DNA of 64,000 nucleotides from Dyadobacter sp. (GTDB taxonomy: Bacteria; Bacteroidota; Bacteroidia; Cytophagales; Spirosomataceae): the NCBI RefSeq assembly GCF_017744695.1, contig NZ_JAGIAS010000009.1, forward strand, positions 248,001 through 312,000. The letters are read 5' to 3'. Below are positions 26,002 through 34,117 of this stretch, one piece after another; position 1 is the stretch's first letter; the number at the start of each line of letters is the position of its first letter. Under the pieces are notes generated by a model. The model saw nothing but the letters and a program-made list of their open reading frames with translations, was not told where the DNA came from and searched no databases. A program made the position numbers and the translations under genes.

Positions 26002-27027
26002 CTAGCTTCTGATCTCTCTCCGCATGAATAAGTAGTAAGAATACGCAAAGCAAAGAAAAGTTGCGGCCAATAACCCCGATAACTGGGGCCAAACCACCAT
26101 CAGGCTTTCCATAAACGGAAGTGGCGAGGGAATAGCGCCCGCCATTTGTTCCATGGTCATAGGGCCCAGGCTTCGCACAGATGGCATCAGCAAAGTGGTC
26201 GTCGCATCGGAAAACAGCTGGCTTGGCGCGAGACGGAGTACATTCAGCATCATTTCATTGTAGCCGACCACGTCCGCCTCGGTATGTATGGTATGTCTGG
26301 GAATGAAAGCGGCCATCACCAAATTGACGACTATCTGATAAAATACTGTAAAGAATAACCACACACCGATCGCTGCGAGCGCGGACGTGGCCGTTTGTTT
26401 GAATGCGATCGAGAACAATATCGACAAGCTGAGCCAAAACCCGACATAGACGACCGCCAGGACGGTGAAGGTGAAAATTCGGAGTACCTCGACCGGTTCG
26501 ATCAAAACTCCTGTGATACACAAGCCTGCGCCAATCATCAGTAAGACGAGCGTAAAAAACAGGGTACCTACAAGGATTAACGCACTCACAAATTTTGCCA
26601 GGATCAGGTTGTCGCGGTATACAGGCTGAGCCATCAGGCGAATCAAGGTGCCGTTGTTCTGTTCAGAATTGATCGCATCGAAACCCAGCGCTATCCCGAG
26701 CAGGGGGCCTAGAAAATTCAGAAATACGTGAAACGGGGGCATTGTGCCGTCTGTACTGGTAAGCAGTTTCAGGTAAAGAAACGTGTTATCCGGGTCCTGA
26801 GCATTTGAAACTATGCTTCTGATATTGCTCAGTGAAACATACAAAGCCCCAAAAAATGTGAGCGCCAGCAAGGCCAGCAATAGGATAAGCCGCCAGCTAC
26901 GGATATGGTCAGTCACTTCTTTATCGACCACCACCCAAAAAGCGGTGGTCGGGTTCGCGGCGGGCTCACTTTTTATTGACGTACCTTTTGAAAATGCTGC
27001 GAGACTTTTCATGGGCATTGTTTTCAA
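26002..27027 (-). CDS. ABC-2 type transporter permease
   Basis: Inner-membrane permease of about 341 residues with six predicted helices. The first is at about residues 45-65 (LILLLALLALTFFGALYVSL), and the rest follow a large loop as in ABC-2 exporters of the NosY/YhfA type. It contains the typical motif EQNNGTLIRLMAQPVYRDNLILAKF after the second segment. The annotated start gives a 62-bp overlap with the ATPase gene; internal ATGs a few codons later are possible. It is the last gene of the NEW3-protein, ATPase, permease operon. Confidence 0.88.
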   Translation of the reverse strand: MKTMPMKSLAAFSKGTSIKSEPAANPTTAFWVVVDKEVTDHIRSWRLILLLALLALTFFGALYVSLSNIRSIVSNAQDPDNTFLYLKLLTSTDGTMPPFHVFLNFLGPLLGIALGFDAINSEQNNGTLIRLMAQPVYRDNLILAKFVSALILVGTLFFTLVLLMIGAGLCITGVLIEPVEVLRIFTFTVLAVVYVGFWLSLSILFSIAFKQTATSALAAIGVWLFFTVFYQIVVNLVMAAFIPRHTIHTEADVVGYNEMMLNVLRLAPSQLFSDATTTLLMPSVRSLGPMTMEQMAGAIPSPLPFMESLMVVWPQLSGLLAATFLCFAYSYYLFMRREIRS

Positions 27028-27973
27028 TTAAATTATTGTCAAAGTATTTTTGATAAATCTCATCAAGTCCGAATTCCCGCTTATGGACACCCATTACGTC
27101 AAGCCCCTTGGCGACGAAGAAGCGGACAATGTCAGGCGTAACATCCGAGGCGCACGCGATCTGCACGAGGTTTTCGGTAATGCGCAATCCTTGCACATCC
27201 GGGATGTTTCGCAGTTCATCACTATGCTCCCAGGAGGCTGGTAAAGGTTCTCTCACTGTGATGCCGACCGAGTAGGAGTCTTCGGCAAAAAGGGTTTGCG
27301 AAAGCTTGTGAATATTTCCCTCCATCTGCATTTTACCGGCAGCGAAAATACCTACACGGTCACAAACCATTTGGACCTGGTGCAAATGGTGGGAAGACAA
27401 TAGGACTGTCAGTCCCTGCTCTCTACTCAACTGGTGTATCAGACTGAGGAATTCTTTAACGCCCGCAGGGTCGATACCGAGCGTGGGTTCGTCGAGGATA
27501 ATTACTTCCGGACGCTTGATTAACACTTCTGCGAGCCCCAGCCTTTGTTTCATACCGCGGGAAAAAACAGACGCCCTCTTGCGTGCCGAGTCGCCCAGTC
27601 CGACCAGATCCATCAGATCCAGCGCGCGCCGGTTTGCCTCTTTTTCAGGGAGGCCGTTCAGTTTTCCGGTGTATACCAGGTTTTCAAGGGCTGTCATGCT
27701 TTCGTAAAAGCCGATGCTGTCGGGCATGTAGCCTACTTTGCGCTTTACCAGGATGGGATTGGTCGTTGCGTCGATCCCGCAGACCAGCGCTTTGCCCGAA
27801 GTGGGCTCGGTAAGCCCGAGCATCATCAGGATGGTCGTAGTCTTCCCTGCTCCGTTCGGGCCTAGCAAACCGAATATTTCGCCTTTTTCGATTTTCAGGT
27901 TGAGCTCATCGACTGCCTTTAGAGAACCATAACATTTAGTCAACCCCTTCAAATCAATGACAGGATTTTCCAT
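26966..27973 (-). CDS. ABC transporter ATP-binding protein
   Basis: About 335 residues. Walker A is GPNGAGKTT, the signature motif is FSRGMKQRLGLAE, Walker B is EVIILDEPTLGIDP and the switch His lies in LLSSHHLHQVQ. The start is ATG 27973, where the typical N-terminus PVIDLKGLTKCYGSLKAVD begins; the upstream open frame is not conserved-looking. The C-terminal 90 residues after the nucleotide-binding domain are common in ABC-2 exporter ATPases. It starts 5 bp after the stop of the NEW3 gene and overlaps the permease gene, forming a three-gene operon. Confidence 0.93.
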   Translation of the reverse strand: MENPVIDLKGLTKCYGSLKAVDELNLKIEKGEIFGLLGPNGAGKTTTILMMLGLTEPTSGKALVCGIDATTNPILVKRKVGYMPDSIGFYESMTALENLVYTGKLNGLPEKEANRRALDLMDLVGLGDSARKRASVFSRGMKQRLGLAEVLIKRPEVIILDEPTLGIDPAGVKEFLSLIHQLSREQGLTVLLSSHHLHQVQMVCDRVGIFAAGKMQMEGNIHKLSQTLFAEDSYSVGITVREPLPASWEHSDELRNIPDVQGLRITENLVQIACASDVTPDIVRFFVAKGLDVMGVHKREFGLDEIYQKYFDNNLIENNAHEKSRSIFKRYVNKK

Positions 27974-27978
27974 ACTGT

Positions 27979-28830
27979 TTATCGTCTGCCGTATTTTCTG
28001 ATTAACCCGAATATCAAGCCGATGGCAAGTAAAATGACGAGAATGCCAAGCCAACCAGACAGCAGGGAAGTTTTGACGGTGATCCGGAAAGCAGCGTCAG
28101 CATTTGCGTTCTGCGTTTTGGCAGTAAACGTGGAGACGTAATCTCCGGCTATTGTTTTGTCGGGAACATGCACCTTGGCGGTTATATCGATAGAACCGGA
28201 GGGGTCTATACGCTCCACCTTGGCCGGCTCAAAGGTGACCTGCCATTTCGGGGGTGTCTGGGCTGACAGTTCCACGTTGGTAAGCGGCAGGGTGCCCGTG
28301 TTCTTGATCGTGCATACGATCTGCTCCACGCTGCCTTCCGTGACATTTTCACTGAGTCGCCCGGACGGGGTTGTCAGTTCAATCTTGTAAGCCCCTTTGA
28401 GAACAGCTTCAAGATTGAGCCTGAGCGTGTCGACAGGCGAAACCGCCGTTACAGGAATGGCATACTTTCCCGGCTTGGAATAAGGGCTTGCGCTCAGTTC
28501 TACGGATACCTCTTGCGTGGCGCCCGCGTCAAGATGGACCGAGGTGACCGGGCTGCCCAAGGTACGAAAGGATACCAGCCAGCCGGAGGGCACTTTCGCG
28601 TCCAAAGCATAGATCTTTGGCTGACCAGCCCCGTTTTTCAGTGTTGCCGAATACCGGAATGGCTCATTGGCGCTGGCTTCCAGATTAAATAAGTTGGTTT
28701 GAAAAGAAGAAGCTCCGATGGGTTTACCCGAAGGCTGAGCCTGTGAATTTGCCGGGAGTCCGGCCATGAAAAGTAAACCGCAAATGGAATAAGTGTTGTA
28801 CTTTTTGAGAATTGGACAAAAAAGAGACAT
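27979..28830 (-). CDS. NEW3-domain membrane-anchored periplasmic protein
   Basis: About 283 residues. A signal region ends near SQAQPSG; two or more immunoglobulin-like beta-sandwich repeats follow, of the NEW3 type (an alpha-galactosidase-associated domain), for example LTNVELSAQTPPKWQVTFEP. A C-terminal membrane helix with a positive tail (WLGILVILLAIGLIFGLIRKYGRR) anchors the protein in the inner membrane. It is the first gene of the operon with the ABC ATPase and permease and may form the periplasmic part of that exporter. This gene trio recurs in bacteria, but its substrate is not established. An alternative start at the internal Met before AGLPANS is possible. Confidence 0.82.
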   Translation of the reverse strand: MSLFCPILKKYNTYSICGLLFMAGLPANSQAQPSGKPIGASSFQTNLFNLEASANEPFRYSATLKNGAGQPKIYALDAKVPSGWLVSFRTLGSPVTSVHLDAGATQEVSVELSASPYSKPGKYAIPVTAVSPVDTLRLNLEAVLKGAYKIELTTPSGRLSENVTEGSVEQIVCTIKNTGTLPLTNVELSAQTPPKWQVTFEPAKVERIDPSGSIDITAKVHVPDKTIAGDYVSTFTAKTQNANADAAFRITVKTSLLSGWLGILVILLAIGLIFGLIRKYGRR

Positions 28831-29150
28831 AATCTAACAAACAAAAGTTATCACTAAGTTTCATTTATTAAAGAATGATTGCGAAGCCTCGTTCGGCCTG
28901 CGCACTTTTCTTGCCGCGAAAATAAAAAATGAGTGAATTTTTCAAAAACCTGTTCAATAAAAATTTCCGATACTGCCAGGTTTGTCAGTTTTCTGCAGTG
29001 TAAAACTGTCAGAAAAAATGTCAGAACCCTGAAAAAATTTCCGGCAAATCCGGCTTGGAACATACTTTGAATTAGCAGGGCCAGGCAGGCAATCAAGGCC
29101 GGCCGAAAGTTCATTATTCATTGTTTAACTTTTTAAAAAGGAGGTTGATT
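28831..29150. other. Divergent intergenic region between NEW3 operon and hsp20
   Basis: This 320-bp region must hold the promoters for both directions. It contains a short inverted pair (CTGACA...TGTCAG type sequences near 28990-29025), the sigma-54-like motif at 29056-29070 and the strong ribosome site for the heat-shock gene. An 86-codon minus-strand frame here (28854-29114) has no features of a real gene. Confidence 0.5.
29056..29070 (+). promoter_or_regulatory. Sigma-54-like promoter candidate before hsp20
   Basis: TGGAACATACTTTGA has the spacing TGG-N8-TTG of a sigma-54 -24/-12 promoter but lacks the canonical GC at -12. The same spacing is seen upstream of the FtsX-type permease at 31565. 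No sigma-54 activator is encoded in the window. Confidence 0.3.
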
Positions 29151-29600
29151 ATGTCACTCATCAAAAGGAACGGGCTATTGCCCACAGCATTCCCGGCGCT
29201 GTTCGACGATTTCTTTGGCCGCGAACTTTTTAACTGGGGCAACAATAACTACTCAGCTACCAGCACAACAGTGCCTTCGGTAAACATCCGCGAGACAGGC
29301 GATAACTTCGAGGTTGAAATGGCCGCTCCCGGAATGGACAAAAGCGACTTCAAGGTCGAGCTGGATGGCAACACGCTCACCATAAGCTCTCAAAGAGAGC
29401 ACCAGCAGGAGTCTGATCAGGATGGTTACAGTCGCAGGGAGTTCAGCTACCAATCCTTCCAGAGGAGCTTTGTCCTCCCAAGGGACGTCGTCGATGTCGA
29501 GCACATCGCAGCCAGATATGAGAACGGCCTGCTTCACCTGACCATCCCCAAACAGGAACAGGCGAAGCAAAAAGCCCCAAGGCTGATTGAGATAGCTTAA
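29151..29600 (+). CDS. hsp20: Small heat-shock protein Hsp20 (alpha-crystallin)
   Basis: A 149-residue ATP-independent chaperone that holds unfolding proteins in oligomers. The alpha-crystallin domain spans about residues 45-140 (VNIRETGDNFEVEMAAPGMDKSDF ... ARYENGLLHLTIPK). The conserved GLLHLTIPK strand and the short C-terminal tail are visible. ATG 29151 is chosen over 29121 because it is preceded at 29135-29144 by AAAAAGGAGG, a near-perfect Shine-Dalgarno site that is rare in Bacteroidota and suggests high translation. A strong intrinsic terminator follows within 4 bp of the stop codon. Confidence 0.96.
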   Translation: MSLIKRNGLLPTAFPALFDDFFGRELFNWGNNNYSATSTTVPSVNIRETGDNFEVEMAAPGMDKSDFKVELDGNTLTISSQREHQQESDQDGYSRREFSYQSFQRSFVLPRDVVDVEHIAARYENGLLHLTIPKQEQAKQKAPRLIEIA

Positions 29601-29603
29601 TCG

Positions 29604-29638
29604 AAAAAGAGGGTCTGCCTGGCAGACCCTCTTTTTTT
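29604..29638 (+). terminator. Strong intrinsic terminator of hsp20
   Basis: The stem AAAAAGAGGGTCTG pairs with CAGACCCTCTTTTT around a CCTGG-type loop and runs into a T tract. It begins within 4 bp of the stop codon. Confidence 0.95.
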
Positions 29639-29761
29639 CTATCGGTTCATTGCGTTAAGTTTTAATGAAATAAGTAATTGATTTTTAACCACTACTCCCG
29701 CCCATTAGCCTATGGGTTTATCGACCCCAATATCCAACTCTCGTGGTTTAGTATAATCTCC

Positions 29762-29769
29762 TATATTTG
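29762..29769 (+). promoter_or_regulatory. Candidate -7 element ahead of a structured leader
   Basis: TATATTTG matches TAnnTTTG and is followed by CTCCGCAAACG, where TTTGC and GCAAA could pair around the start of transcription. A good -33 TTTG is not evident at the usual distance. Confidence 0.4.
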
Positions 29770-29773
29770 CTCC

Positions 29774-29943
29774 GCAAACGTTACTAAAATTACTATGAGC
29801 TTACTACAAAAACACAGGAAAAAATTGGTCTTGGAGAGGCATACGGGTGAAAGTCCCGAGACCTGCCGAAGCTCGCTTTGGTGACGTTTGCAGTGACCTC
29901 TCCTTATTCATTCACCTCAATCCATTTTAACTTGCAAACGTCA
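29774..29943 (+). ncRNA. Structured leader with B12-box-like motif (candidate variant or decayed cobalamin riboswitch)
   Basis: The segment contains ATTGGT (29825-29830), a hairpin CGGGTGAAAGTCCCG (about 29843-29857), then immediately AGACCTGCC. These resemble the first helix, the GGTGAAAATCC element and the 3' B12 box of cobalamin riboswitches. The central GCCACTG and GCAACTG elements are missing, so it is either a deleted remnant, a variant or coincidence. GGAGAGG (29833-29839) and CCTCTCC (29897-29903) could form a closing helix. GCAAACGTTAC (29774-29784) is inversely repeated at 29881-29891 with one mismatch and GCAAACGTCA recurs at 29934-29943, giving mutually exclusive pairings. No vitamin B12 gene is downstream. 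Confidence 0.35.
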
Positions 29944-29960
29944 AATGGTCAAGGTGTTGT

Positions 29961-30220
29961 CATGAATGAGCATTCTGCCAACACAACGAATGATGCACGT
30001 CAGGCATTAACAGCTGGTTCGCAGCTGACAACTTTACAGGCCGAGTTTCTGTACCTGGTTGAATGTCAAGGTTGTCAGGAACTATCGGGTTCGTTAAAAA
30101 ATGATTCACGATCTGGCATTGTATCACTCGGACATTCCGCTTGATCAGGCTCAGAAATCAGCGCTGTTTGATCTGAAACTTCTGTGGGAGGGTTTGGAGC
30201 GAATGGCTGAGAGCGCTTAG
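29961..30220 (+). pseudogene. Small frameshifted gene of unknown function
   Basis: ATG 29961 opens MNEHSANTTNDARQALT and runs to about 30100, where an A6 run separates it from a second frame (30101-30220: MIHDLALYHSDIPLDQAQ ... MAESA). Removing one A would join them into a helix-rich protein of about 86 residues, ended by a stop immediately before a good terminator. The pieces therefore look like one gene broken by a single-base insertion, or two tiny overlapping frames. I do not recognise the family. Confidence 0.4.
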
Positions 30221-30226
30221 AAATTG

Positions 30227-30252
30227 AGGACTGTCGGTTGGCAGTCCTTTTT
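30227..30252 (+). terminator. Intrinsic terminator after the small frameshifted gene
   Basis: AGGACTG (30227-30233) pairs with CAGTCCT (30242-30248) around an 8-nt loop and is followed by TTTTT. It lies 6 bp after the stop codon at 30218-30220, supporting the idea that the region was once a functioning transcription unit. Confidence 0.8.
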
Positions 30253-30387
30253 AATGAACGAGCGTATAACTTTCTGGAAGACTTCTGCACAAGTAATGGG
30301 CTAGACATTGGTAACTGGACATTGGCAAGTTGAAAGGAATGAGCAAATTGGGAACAAGATTCTCTTTTGCGATTTGTTCCTCCTCTT

Positions 30388-30446
30388 AAAGTGTTATTTG
30401 AAAATTACAGAATTCCACTATTTCTGTAATTTATAAATAACACTTT
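30388..30446. repeat. 59-bp interrupted inverted repeat before the AAA ATPase remnant
   Basis: Outer arms AAAGTGTTATTT (30388-30399) and AAATAACACTTT (30435-30446), and inner arms AAATTACAGAA (30402-30412) and TTCTGTAATTT (30422-30432), flank a 9-nt loop. The two arm pairs are separated by only 2 nt on each side, so a long hairpin or cruciform could form. It abuts the first codons of the ATPase frame and may be its operator or the end of a small mobile unit. Confidence 0.85.
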
Positions 30447-31397
30447 GGAGGCTCTTTTCACCAAATACTTACCGAAACTGCAACGCACTTCGACCGAGTT
30501 CGTGCGGGACTTTATTTGTCAGATCGACTGGGAGCGTAATCGATTGATCGGCATTAAAGGCGCTCGTGGTGCCGGGAAGACAACGCTCGTCCTGCAATAT
30601 TTAAAGCAGACGGCGTTACCAACCGGCCAGTCGTTATACGTCAGTTCGGATGATCTCTATTTCAGTGCGCATGGTCTATATGACCTGGGAGAGGCTCTTG
30701 TTCGGACTGGTGGGCGGCTCCTGGTGTTGGACGAGGTTGACCGGTATGCCAATTGGTCGCAGGAGATCAAAAATCTTTACGACGACTTCCCTGATTTACG
30801 GATCGCCTTCACCGGTTCGTCGATTATGCACCTGGAACGCAGCAAGGGTGATTTAAGTCGCCGGGGCAGTCATGTATCATTTACATGGGCTCTCGTTCCG
30901 TGAATTTCTTCAGATTCAACAAATTGTGTCCTGGCCTGCAGTATCTCTGCCAGATCTTCTGAAAGGCCACACAGAATTGGCGTTGGATCTGACGCAGGGA
31001 ATCAAGCCGCTGATGCACTGGAACGATTATCTTCAATACGGCTACTATCCATATTTTTTGGAGAACAAAGACGTCTATGTGCAAAAGCTGACCGAAACAA
31101 TTCATCTTAGTTTGGGGTTGAATTTGCCAGCAGTTTATGGTATAAGCTATGCTTCCGTTGACAAGCTGAAACAACTGCTTGTGGTGCTGGCCGAAAGTGT
31201 GCCTATGAAACCGAATATCAGCAAGCTTGGTGAAACGCTGAATACGAGTCGGGCTGGTCGTGGAGTATATGCATTATCTGGAAGAGCTGGGAATTTTGAC
31301 GTTGTTGGGCTTGAAGTGGGGTACGGCGATAAAATTCCGCTTTGGATGTTTGGACTATTGTACTGAGCCAATTCCAACCAACCCGACCAGGTTCTGA
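30445..31397 (+). pseudogene. AAA ATPase (AAA_14/DUF4143 type) disrupted by two frameshifts
   Basis: The N-terminal frame (30445 onward, TTG at its beginning) encodes Walker A GARGAGKTTLV, Walker B GGRLLVLDEVDRY and the sensor motif IAFTGSSIMHLE. At the G4 run 30863-30866 one extra base shifts the frame; reading resumes as MYHLHGLSFREFLQ, a hallmark of these ATPases. A second shift near 31250 moves to the frame VVEYMHYLEELGIL, which ends at TGA 31395-31397. The normal C-terminal nuclease-like half is shortened to unrelated sequence. Intact relatives are about 380-400 residues. These ATPases are frequent, often decaying accessory genes in Bacteroidota with unclear function. The inverted repeat at 30388-30446 directly precedes it. 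Confidence 0.85.
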
Positions 31398-31564
31398 CTT
31401 TTCGACCAAACTCAACCGGTTTCTACCCGTTTCAGGTTTTTGATGTTTTCAATCACGCCCCCACGCTATTTAACTGTCCAATCGCGAACGTGCCCCGTCC
31501 GAATTTGAACGGTGGGATGACACATTTTGCAGACCTGTGCCTTACAAAAGCCGTTTCCGGGCAG

Positions 31565-31579
31565 TGGTATTACATTTGA
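31565..31579 (+). promoter_or_regulatory. Sigma-54-like promoter candidate before the FtsX-type permease
   Basis: TGGTATTACATTTGA has TGG-N8-TTG spacing like the candidate before hsp20, 60 bp ahead of the permease start at 31640. The -12 GC is not conserved, so support is weak. Confidence 0.3.
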
Positions 31580-31639
31580 TTTACACCATTGTTTGTAAAA
31601 AGTATTTCAGGTCAGTATTCCAATCCCGGCAACATCGGT

Positions 31640-34060
31640 ATGATCCGCAATCATTTCAAAATCGCCTTTCGTAATTTGATCAAAAACAAGGCATATTCTG
31701 CTATCAATATTGGCGGGCTGGCCGTGGGTATGGCTGTCGTGGTGCTCAATGGTTTGTGGCTATGGGACGAGTTGACATTCAATACCTATCATAAAAACTA
31801 CGACCGGGTCGCCAAGGTCACTGAGCTCGGGACAAGGACTGATGACGGAAGGCACTATTCCAATGTGATGTTGCCCTATCCGCTGGCAACCGAACTGAAG
31901 TCAAACTATCCGGGATACTTTAAGCATATCCTCATTACCCGGGAGCCGGAAGATTATATTCTGTCTTCCGGAGACATAAAACTGAGCCAGAGAGGGCAGT
32001 TCATCGAAGGGGGCATTGCGGAAATGCTCTCATTGAAGATGCTAAGGGGCAGTTGGGCCGCGCTAGCCGATCCGCATTCCATTTTGTTGTCGGCTTCGGC
32101 AGCCAGAGCCATGTTCGGGGATAAAGACCCGATGAACAAGCTTGTCAGGATTAACGCAAGCATGGATGCGAAGGTAACGGGCGTGTATGAGGATTTACCC
32201 GGCAATACCGAATTCAACGATATTCGCTTTTTTGCGCCATTCGACCTATGGACATCGATCAATCCCTGGGTGAGGCAACAGCAATGGGATAATTGGTTCC
32301 TGTCCATAATTGTACAACTCATGCCGGAGGCGGATATAAGTCAGGTCTCCGGCATGATCAAGGATATCGAGCTCAATAACCTCAAAAAACTGGATGGGAC
32401 GGCGGAAATGCTGGCCCGGCATCCACAAATAAGTCTGCTGCCGATGAGCCGGTGGCACTTGTACGGCCATTACGACGTGGAAGATAACGGGCCGGTGCAG
32501 ATGGTATGGCTCATCGGGCTGATCGGCGCATTTGTTTTGCTATTGGCCTGCATTAATTTTATGAACCTGGCAACGGCCCGGTCGGTAAACAGGGCAAAGG
32601 AGGTTGGCATTCGTAAAGCCGTCGGTTCGTTGCGCGGACAACTCGTCAGGCAGTTTTTAAGCGAATCATTTCTGGTTGTTTTTCTTGCATTTGCCATCAC
32701 GATCCTGTTGGTCAATAGCGCATTACCCTGGTTTAATAACATAACCTCGAAACGACTAAGCTTCCCCTGGACAAACACCTATTTCTGGTTGGCAAGCCTT
32801 GTTTTTATCGGATTCACCGGCTTTGCTGCCGGTAGTTATCCTGCCTTGTACCTTTCTGGTTTTCAGCCTGTAAAGGTCCTGAAAGGTATGATAGGCCAGG
32901 GGGCATCCGGGATCGGGAGTCTGGCTGCTATGCCCCGTAAGGTGCTGGTTGTCATTCAATTTACTGTTTCGGTTACGCTGGTGATCAGTACGTTGCTCAT
33001 ATACAGGCAAATTCAGCATGTCAAGAACAGGCCGATCGGTTATAACCGGAACGGACTATTACTGATCCGGAAAAAAACGGCTGATTTCTCAGGAAAGTCG
33101 GACTTGCTACGGCAGGAATTGAAAAATACAGGTGTTGTGAAAGAGGTGGCAGAGTCGAGAAGCTCGGTGACGGATATTACCATGTGGAACGGCGGTTTTT
33201 CCCGGAAAGGAGAAGAAATTACTTGCCCCACAGGATGCGGCACGCTACCGGTCAGCGCGGAATACGGGAAAACGGTGGGCTGGCAATTTGTTGCCGGCAG
33301 GGACTTTAACAGGCAATTTGCCAGCGACTCCTCAGGCTTCATCATCAACGAATCCTTCGCAAAACAGATGGGGCTCAAAAATCCGGTGGGTGAAACGGTG
33401 GTATGGGGGCCCAGCTGGCGTAAGCCAAAGTCATATCAGATCCTGGGTGTAGTCAAAGATATGGTCGCTATGTCGCCCTTTGAGCCAACGGTCCCCACCG
33501 TATTTTTCATGGAAAAGACACAGGATTGGATCAATATCCGGCTCAATCCGGACGTGAGCGCATCGGAAGCATTGCCGAAATTGGAAGCGGTCTTTAAAAA
33601 GCTGGTCCCTTCTACACTTTTCGATTACAAATTCGCCGATCAGGAATATGCATTGAAATTTGCCCGGGAAGACAGAATAGGCTATCTCGGCCTTGTATTT
33701 ACGGTGATTGCCATTTTTATTTCCTGCCTTGGCCTTTTTGGGCTAGCTGCTTTTATGGCTGAGCAGCGCACGAAAGAAATCGGTATCAGGAAAGTCCTTG
33801 GGGCATCGGTGCTCAATGTTTGGGGTTTGCTTTCGAAAGACTTCATCGTTCTGGCGCTGATCGCCTTTGTGATTGCTACACCAATCGCTCATTATTTCCT
33901 CCATAACTGGTTGCATCAATACACTTACAGGACTGAGCTGTCATGGTGGATTTTTGCGCTTTCTGGGATTGGGGCACTGGTCGTCACCCTGCTGACGGTC
34001 AGTTTTCAGAGCATCAAAGCCGCGCTGATGAACCCGGTTAAGAGCTTGCGGATGGAGTAA
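31640..34060 (+). CDS. MacB/FtsX-type ABC transporter permease
   Basis: About 806 residues. The N-terminus IRNHFKIAFRNLIKNKAYS is the standard opening of Bacteroidota FtsX permeases, so ATG 31640 is used although the frame is open from 31589. One membrane helix, a large periplasmic MacB domain (about residues 50-270) and three helices precede a second copy of the same arrangement. Two FtsX domains contain ATARSVNRAKEVGIRKAVGS and MAEQRTKEIGIRKVLGAS. It ends NPVKSLRME. It has no ATPase next to it and would need one encoded elsewhere. Relatives act as mechanotransmitters in export of antimicrobial peptides or lipoproteins, but the substrate here is unknown. A fragment of a similar gene remains at 12269-12484. 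Confidence 0.93.
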   Translation: MIRNHFKIAFRNLIKNKAYSAINIGGLAVGMAVVVLNGLWLWDELTFNTYHKNYDRVAKVTELGTRTDDGRHYSNVMLPYPLATELKSNYPGYFKHILITREPEDYILSSGDIKLSQRGQFIEGGIAEMLSLKMLRGSWAALADPHSILLSASAARAMFGDKDPMNKLVRINASMDAKVTGVYEDLPGNTEFNDIRFFAPFDLWTSINPWVRQQQWDNWFLSIIVQLMPEADISQVSGMIKDIELNNLKKLDGTAEMLARHPQISLLPMSRWHLYGHYDVEDNGPVQMVWLIGLIGAFVLLLACINFMNLATARSVNRAKEVGIRKAVGSLRGQLVRQFLSESFLVVFLAFAITILLVNSALPWFNNITSKRLSFPWTNTYFWLASLVFIGFTGFAAGSYPALYLSGFQPVKVLKGMIGQGASGIGSLAAMPRKVLVVIQFTVSVTLVISTLLIYRQIQHVKNRPIGYNRNGLLLIRKKTADFSGKSDLLRQELKNTGVVKEVAESRSSVTDITMWNGGFSRKGEEITCPTGCGTLPVSAEYGKTVGWQFVAGRDFNRQFASDSSGFIINESFAKQMGLKNPVGETVVWGPSWRKPKSYQILGVVKDMVAMSPFEPTVPTVFFMEKTQDWINIRLNPDVSASEALPKLEAVFKKLVPSTLFDYKFADQEYALKFAREDRIGYLGLVFTVIAIFISCLGLFGLAAFMAEQRTKEIGIRKVLGASVLNVWGLLSKDFIVLALIAFVIATPIAHYFLHNWLHQYTYRTELSWWIFALSGIGALVVTLLTVSFQSIKAALMNPVKSLRME

Positions 34061-34117
34061 TTCGATTGCACCATTCGAAACCCCGATATACTTTGTAGGG
34101 CCGGGCCCCCGTCAATT

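Noticed and set aside
28854..29114. 86-codon minus-strand frame with a hydrophobic start
   Set aside because: It lies in the promoter region of two divergent transcripts and shows no coding pattern beyond one hydrophobic stretch.
29774..29903. Group II intron fragment
   Set aside because: GGTGAAAGTCC-like sequence can occur in intron domain I, but no reverse transcriptase gene, domain V hairpin or GUGYG boundary was seen.
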